Below are positions 61,213 to 64,000 of a DNA stretch of 64,000 bases, one piece after another. Under the pieces are notes generated by a model, which saw nothing but the letters and a program-made list of their open reading frames with translations, did not search any database and was not told where the DNA came from. The translations under genes were made by a program, and so were the position numbers. Position 1 is the stretch's first letter; each line of letters starts with the position of its first letter. Source of the DNA: Rhizobium esperanzae (GTDB lineage Bacteria > Pseudomonadota > Alphaproteobacteria > Rhizobiales > Rhizobiaceae); the NCBI RefSeq assembly GCF_014197615.1, contig NZ_JACIFY010000004.1, positions 124,001 through 188,000 of the forward strand, in the 5' to 3' direction.

Positions 61213-62904
61213 TTATGCTGCGTCGTCGATCGCCCATTTCCGGAGGATTTTCGCGGCGCGCTCCTCGTTGATCTCGACCATGCGGGAGAGCTTGCGTTCC
61301 GGGCCTTCCTTGACGCGGCGGTTGAAGTTGCCGTCGTCGTCGCCGAGGCTGAGCAGATCTTCGGTGCTGTCGAAGCCGAAGTCGGAGCCGAAGCCGTCCA
61401 TGAGCGCGCCTCCGGGGGCGCCCGCCGCCGGCGCGAAGTCCGGAAGCTCGAGGCCGGCCGCTTCCGGTGTCGCGTCGCCGAGAACCGAGGTGGTGCCATT
61501 GCCGCTGACGCTGCGCACCAGAGGCCGCAGGCCCATCCAGACCACCACGAAGGCGACCGCGACGAAGGCCAGCGAGTTGATGATGCCGGCAAGGTTGCGG
61601 CTCAGCATGTCCATGACGCGGACACCGCCGGTGGCGTCTTCGAGCAGCTGGTTTTCGAGGAAGTCCATGGCCGTAACGGTGACGACGTCGCCGCGCTTGG
61701 CGTCGATGCCGGCCGCCGAAGCGACGATCTTCTGCATCTCGGCGACATAGGCGTCGATCTTGGTCTGGTCGGCGGGTTCGCCGACCATCTTGGCGATGCG
61801 GCCCTTGTTGACCACCACGGCGATCGAAAGTTTCTCGACCTTGTAGCTGTTGCGGGTCGTCGCCGTCGTCCTGCTGTTGATTTCGTAGTTGGTCTGCTCT
61901 TCGCGCTTGTCGGACTTGTCCTCCGATTGCGGTCCGCCGGAGCCGCCGGCCTCGGGAGCGGCCTGCGGAACGTTCTGCTCGACGGTCGTTGCGCTATCGG
62001 ACTGCTTCTGCTGCGACTGCTGGGCTTCCTTCGTCGAACGGACCGAGCGTTCGACCTTGGATTCGGGATCGTAGGTCGTTTCCTGGATCTGCTGGGCGTC
62101 CGTATTGAGGTCGGCGGTGACGCTGGAGCGGAAGTTGTCCATGCCGAGGAAGGGTGCCAAGGCCTTGTCGATGTTGGATTCGACTTCCTGCTGAACGTTC
62201 TGGACGATGCCGAGCGAGCGGTTCAGCGAACTGTTGCTTGCGTCGTCGCCGGAGGCGAGCAACTGACCGGCGGAATCGAGGATCGTCACGTCATCGACGT
62301 CAAGCCCCGGCACAGCCGAGGCGACGAGGTGGCGGATCGAGGTCGCCGCACTCCGCCCGGTGACCGCACTGGCGCGAATCATGACGGAGGCTGTCGGCTT
62401 CTGCTCCTGTTTGCGGAAGTTTCCGACCTCCGGCATGACGATATGCACGCGCGCGGCGGTGATACCCGAGATCGACTGAATGGTGCGGGCGATTTCGCCT
62501 TCCAGCGCTCGAACCCGCGTCACCTCCTGCATGAAGGAAGTCAGACCGAGCGAACCGACATTGTCGAAGAGTTCGTAACCGGCATTGGCGCTGTTCGGCA
62601 GGCCACGCTCGGCAAGCATCAGGCGGGCTTTGCCCGTCATGCCAGCGGGAACGCTGATGCTGGAGCCGTCGGTACCAACCTGGAAATTGATGTTGGCTTC
62701 GGCAAGCGCCATGCTGATCTGGTTGAGATCCGGCTGGTCCAGACCGACATAGAGCGTTTCCTGTGCCGGTTTGTTGACGAAAAGGGCGGCCGCAAGGACG
62801 ATTGCGATGGAGACGGCGCCGACGCCTCCGAGAATCATCAGGCGTGTTCGGCCAAGGGAACCGAAGTTCTTAAAGATCTGAACTAATTGATTTAACAGAT
62901 TCAT
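61213..62904 (-). CDS. fliF: MS-ring protein FliF
   Basis: 563 residues. N-terminal membrane segment (GGVGAVSIAIVLAAALFVNK), ring-building motifs ARVHIVMPEVGNFRKQEQKP and SSVTADLNTDAQQIQETTYD, a second membrane segment near 440-460 (INSLAFVAVAFVVVWMGLRP) and the C-terminal FliG-binding tail. Has its own terminator and follows cheT. Confidence 0.95.
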   Translation of the reverse strand: MNLLNQLVQIFKNFGSLGRTRLMILGGVGAVSIAIVLAAALFVNKPAQETLYVGLDQPDLNQISMALAEANINFQVGTDGSSISVPAGMTGKARLMLAERGLPNSANAGYELFDNVGSLGLTSFMQEVTRVRALEGEIARTIQSISGITAARVHIVMPEVGNFRKQEQKPTASVMIRASAVTGRSAATSIRHLVASAVPGLDVDDVTILDSAGQLLASGDDASNSSLNRSLGIVQNVQQEVESNIDKALAPFLGMDNFRSSVTADLNTDAQQIQETTYDPESKVERSVRSTKEAQQSQQKQSDSATTVEQNVPQAAPEAGGSGGPQSEDKSDKREEQTNYEINSRTTATTRNSYKVEKLSIAVVVNKGRIAKMVGEPADQTKIDAYVAEMQKIVASAAGIDAKRGDVVTVTAMDFLENQLLEDATGGVRVMDMLSRNLAGIINSLAFVAVAFVVVWMGLRPLVRSVSGNGTTSVLGDATPEAAGLELPDFAPAAGAPGGALMDGFGSDFGFDSTEDLLSLGDDDGNFNRRVKEGPERKLSRMVEINEERAAKILRKWAIDDAA

Positions 62905-63023
62905 TCTGTTCTCGCGCGATCCGTCAAAGACAAAGCAGGCTTATTGCCTCATCTGACGAATAATCGGCGAAACTTGTGCGAGCGTTTCGTAAAGCGCGTG
63001 CGGGAGCGAAAGGCTCCCTGTTT

Positions 63024-63070
63024 CATGCAGTCGTTATCCCGGAACCGCGGCACACGTCGCGGCGGCATGC
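63024..63070. repeat. RIME-like palindrome, copy F
   Basis: CATGCAGTCGTTATCCCGGA on the left, GCGGCGGCATGC on the right, with CCGCGGCACAC in the middle. Shares the outer arms and core with copies A to E. It sits between cheT and fliF, 2 bp past the cheT stop. Confidence 0.6.
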
Positions 63071-63071
63071 A

Positions 63072-63461
63072 TCAGAAGAAATCGAAGTCGCCGGCCGCCT
63101 TGCTCAGCGGCTGGGAATGGCCGTGGCGGGTGGCCCCACCCAGCGCCTTCTGCATCTCCGCCAGCTTGACGAGGCTCAGCGCGGTCGCGACGTCAACTGC
63201 CCAGCCGTGCGGGATTTCGCCGGTGATGGTGTCGATGAACTCGGCAAGGCCGCGGGATTTCTGCACGGCCAGATCGATGCCCTGCATGACCTTCATGGCA
63301 TCAGGCGAATTGAGGATTTCGGCGCCGCCGAGGTCGAGAAGCTGCGGCTCGATGCGCTCGATGAGGTAGGCAACATCGTGAAGTTCGGAAACGATGCGCA
63401 TCAGGATGTCGCTCAGCGCTTCGACGGGCGCAGGCGGCTCCATGACCGGGTTAAATGTCAT
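63072..63461 (-). CDS. cheT: Chemotaxis-cluster protein CheT
   Basis: 129 residues from ATG 63461 (GTGAGGA 8 bases upstream); the frame opens at 63563. Helical, with VEALSDILMRIVSELHDVAY and DLAVQKSRGLAEFIDTITGE. This small protein ends the che operon of rhizobia; in S. meliloti CheT is thought to affect chemotaxis signalling. 16 bp after cheD. Confidence 0.85.
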   Translation of the reverse strand: MTFNPVMEPPAPVEALSDILMRIVSELHDVAYLIERIEPQLLDLGGAEILNSPDAMKVMQGIDLAVQKSRGLAEFIDTITGEIPHGWAVDVATALSLVKLAEMQKALGGATRHGHSQPLSKAAGDFDFF

Positions 63462-63477
63462 ATAAAAATCCTCACCA

Positions 63478-64000
63478 TCAAAAGAATTCGATACTGGTTT
63501 CGACGGGCTTCGACGGAGCGGCGGGGCGCTGCTCGAGTGCGACGGTTCTCTGCGTTTCGGCACCGGTCAGGGGGTATTGCCGGGCACGACCGGAGACCGG
63601 CCAATATTCAAGCTTGCGTCCATGCTCTCCGCCGGTGGAGGAACCGACCACCGGAATGCCTTCATCCCTCAGGAACTGCATGGCGAAGGCCGCGTTCTGC
63701 TCACCGACATTGGAGAATGTCGAGATCGTCTTCGCACCGCCGAAGATCTTTGCCTCCAGCCGGTCGCGCCGGGCGCCCTGCTTCAGAAGACCATTGATCA
63801 GCAGTTCCATCAAGTGCACGCCATAACGCGTGGCATCGCCGCCAGAGGTCGGCGACGTCGCCGAACCGGGCAGCAGAAAGTGGTTCATTCCGCCAATGCC
63901 GGCGACGGGGTCCCGGAGGCACGCAGCCACGCAGGAGCCGAGAATGGTCGAGAGGACCGCATTCGGATCGCTCAGAACCTTGTACTCGCCCTGAATGATG
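63478..64000 (-). CDS. cheD: Chemoreceptor deamidase CheD (start outside window)
   Basis: The 5' end lies past base 64000; 174 residues are visible. Motifs: [20 protein letters not shown] with the catalytic Cys, then [20 protein letters not shown] with the His, and [20 protein letters not shown]. CheD deamidates Gln in chemoreceptors and in some species is controlled by CheC. The frame has no stop to the window edge, so the shorter start at 63930 is not the real one. Confidence 0.9.
   Translation of the reverse strand, partial: IIQGEYKVLSDPNAVLSTILGSCVAACLRDPVAGIGGMNHFLLPGSATSPTSGGDATRYGVHLMELLINGLLKQGARRDRLEAKIFGGAKTISTFSNVGEQNAAFAMQFLRDEGIPVVGSSTGGEHGRKLEYWPVSGRARQYPLTGAETQRTVALEQRPAAPSKPVETSIEFF

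Noticed and set aside
61050..61271. 73-codon plus-strand frame upstream of visN
   Set aside because: Runs across the fliF terminator and into fliF; not gene-like.
61171..62886. 571-codon open frame antisense to fliF
   Set aside because: Shadow of fliF; no ribosome site and no recognisable motif.

Overview
The window reads as chromosomal DNA of a Rhizobium of the leguminosarum/etli type. The evidence is high GC, codon use dominated by G/C third positions, a rhizobial fla-flg-fli-mot locus with the rhizobia-specific genes motC, motE, rem, visN/visR, flaF, flbT and cheT, four tandem 'complex-flagellum' flagellins, and an agl alpha-glucoside ABC locus. I saw no tRNA, rRNA, CRISPR array, insertion sequence or phage gene.

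Layout. (1) 1-4851: aglE-aglF-aglG sugar ABC transporter on the minus strand (aglG runs off the left edge) and a divergent LacI-type regulator, with two operator-like palindromes between them. (2) 4955-5854: folD. (3) 5975-8791: a Wzz-like polysaccharide co-polymerase lacking a kinase domain and a WecG/TagA-type glycosyltransferase. (4) 9142-25930: late flagellar and motor genes on the minus strand: a FliH-like gene, motB, motC, fliK, a lytic transglycosylase, rem, flgE, flgK, flgL, flaF, flbT, flgD, fliQ, flhA, fliR, fliJ-like, flgJ-like and flgN-like genes, and a FliL-like membrane protein. (5) 26129-30646: four flagellin genes, at least three of them apparently monocistronic with their own terminators. 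(6) 31079-34164: three accessory genes: an O-GlcNAc-transferase-like (GT41) glycosyltransferase divergent from flaA, an Lrp/AsnC regulator and an RBBP9/YdeN-type hydrolase. (7) 34225-43163: fliP, fliL, flgH, motE, flgI, flgA, flgG, fliE, flgC, flgB, an unnamed membrane protein, fliI and flgF on the minus strand. (8) 43416-48811: motA, fliM, fliN, fliG, flhB and a conserved unknown on the plus strand. (9) 48958-59288: an accessory catabolic/uptake island: LysR regulator, Rieske oxygenase, flavin/[2Fe-2S] reductase, HisC-like aminotransferase, a DUF2817 zinc-peptidase fused to an amino-acid ABC ATPase, solute-binding protein, two permeases and an FAD-linked hydroxyacid dehydrogenase. (10) 59327-64000: visR, visN, fliF, cheT and the 3' part of cheD.

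How it works together. VisN/VisR (LuxR type) head the rhizobial motility cascade and act through Rem on the structural and flagellin genes; no FliA-type sigma factor is seen. FliF/G/M/N make the MS- and C-rings, FlhA/FlhB/FliP/FliQ/FliR with FliI and a candidate FliH the export gate, Flg proteins the rod, rings and hook, and MotA/B/C/E the proton-driven motor. FlbT and FlaF are post-transcriptional flagellin regulators. The two segments that interrupt the flagellar order (regions 6 and 9) hold the most novel content: a candidate flagellin glycosyltransferase, and a catabolic operon with an unusual peptidase-ATPase fusion that carries a plausible internal translation start.

A family of imperfect palindromes of about 40-100 bp (GCATGTCG...CGACATGC core) recurs in at least six intergenic places, mostly at gene 3' ends; they resemble rhizobial RIME-type elements.
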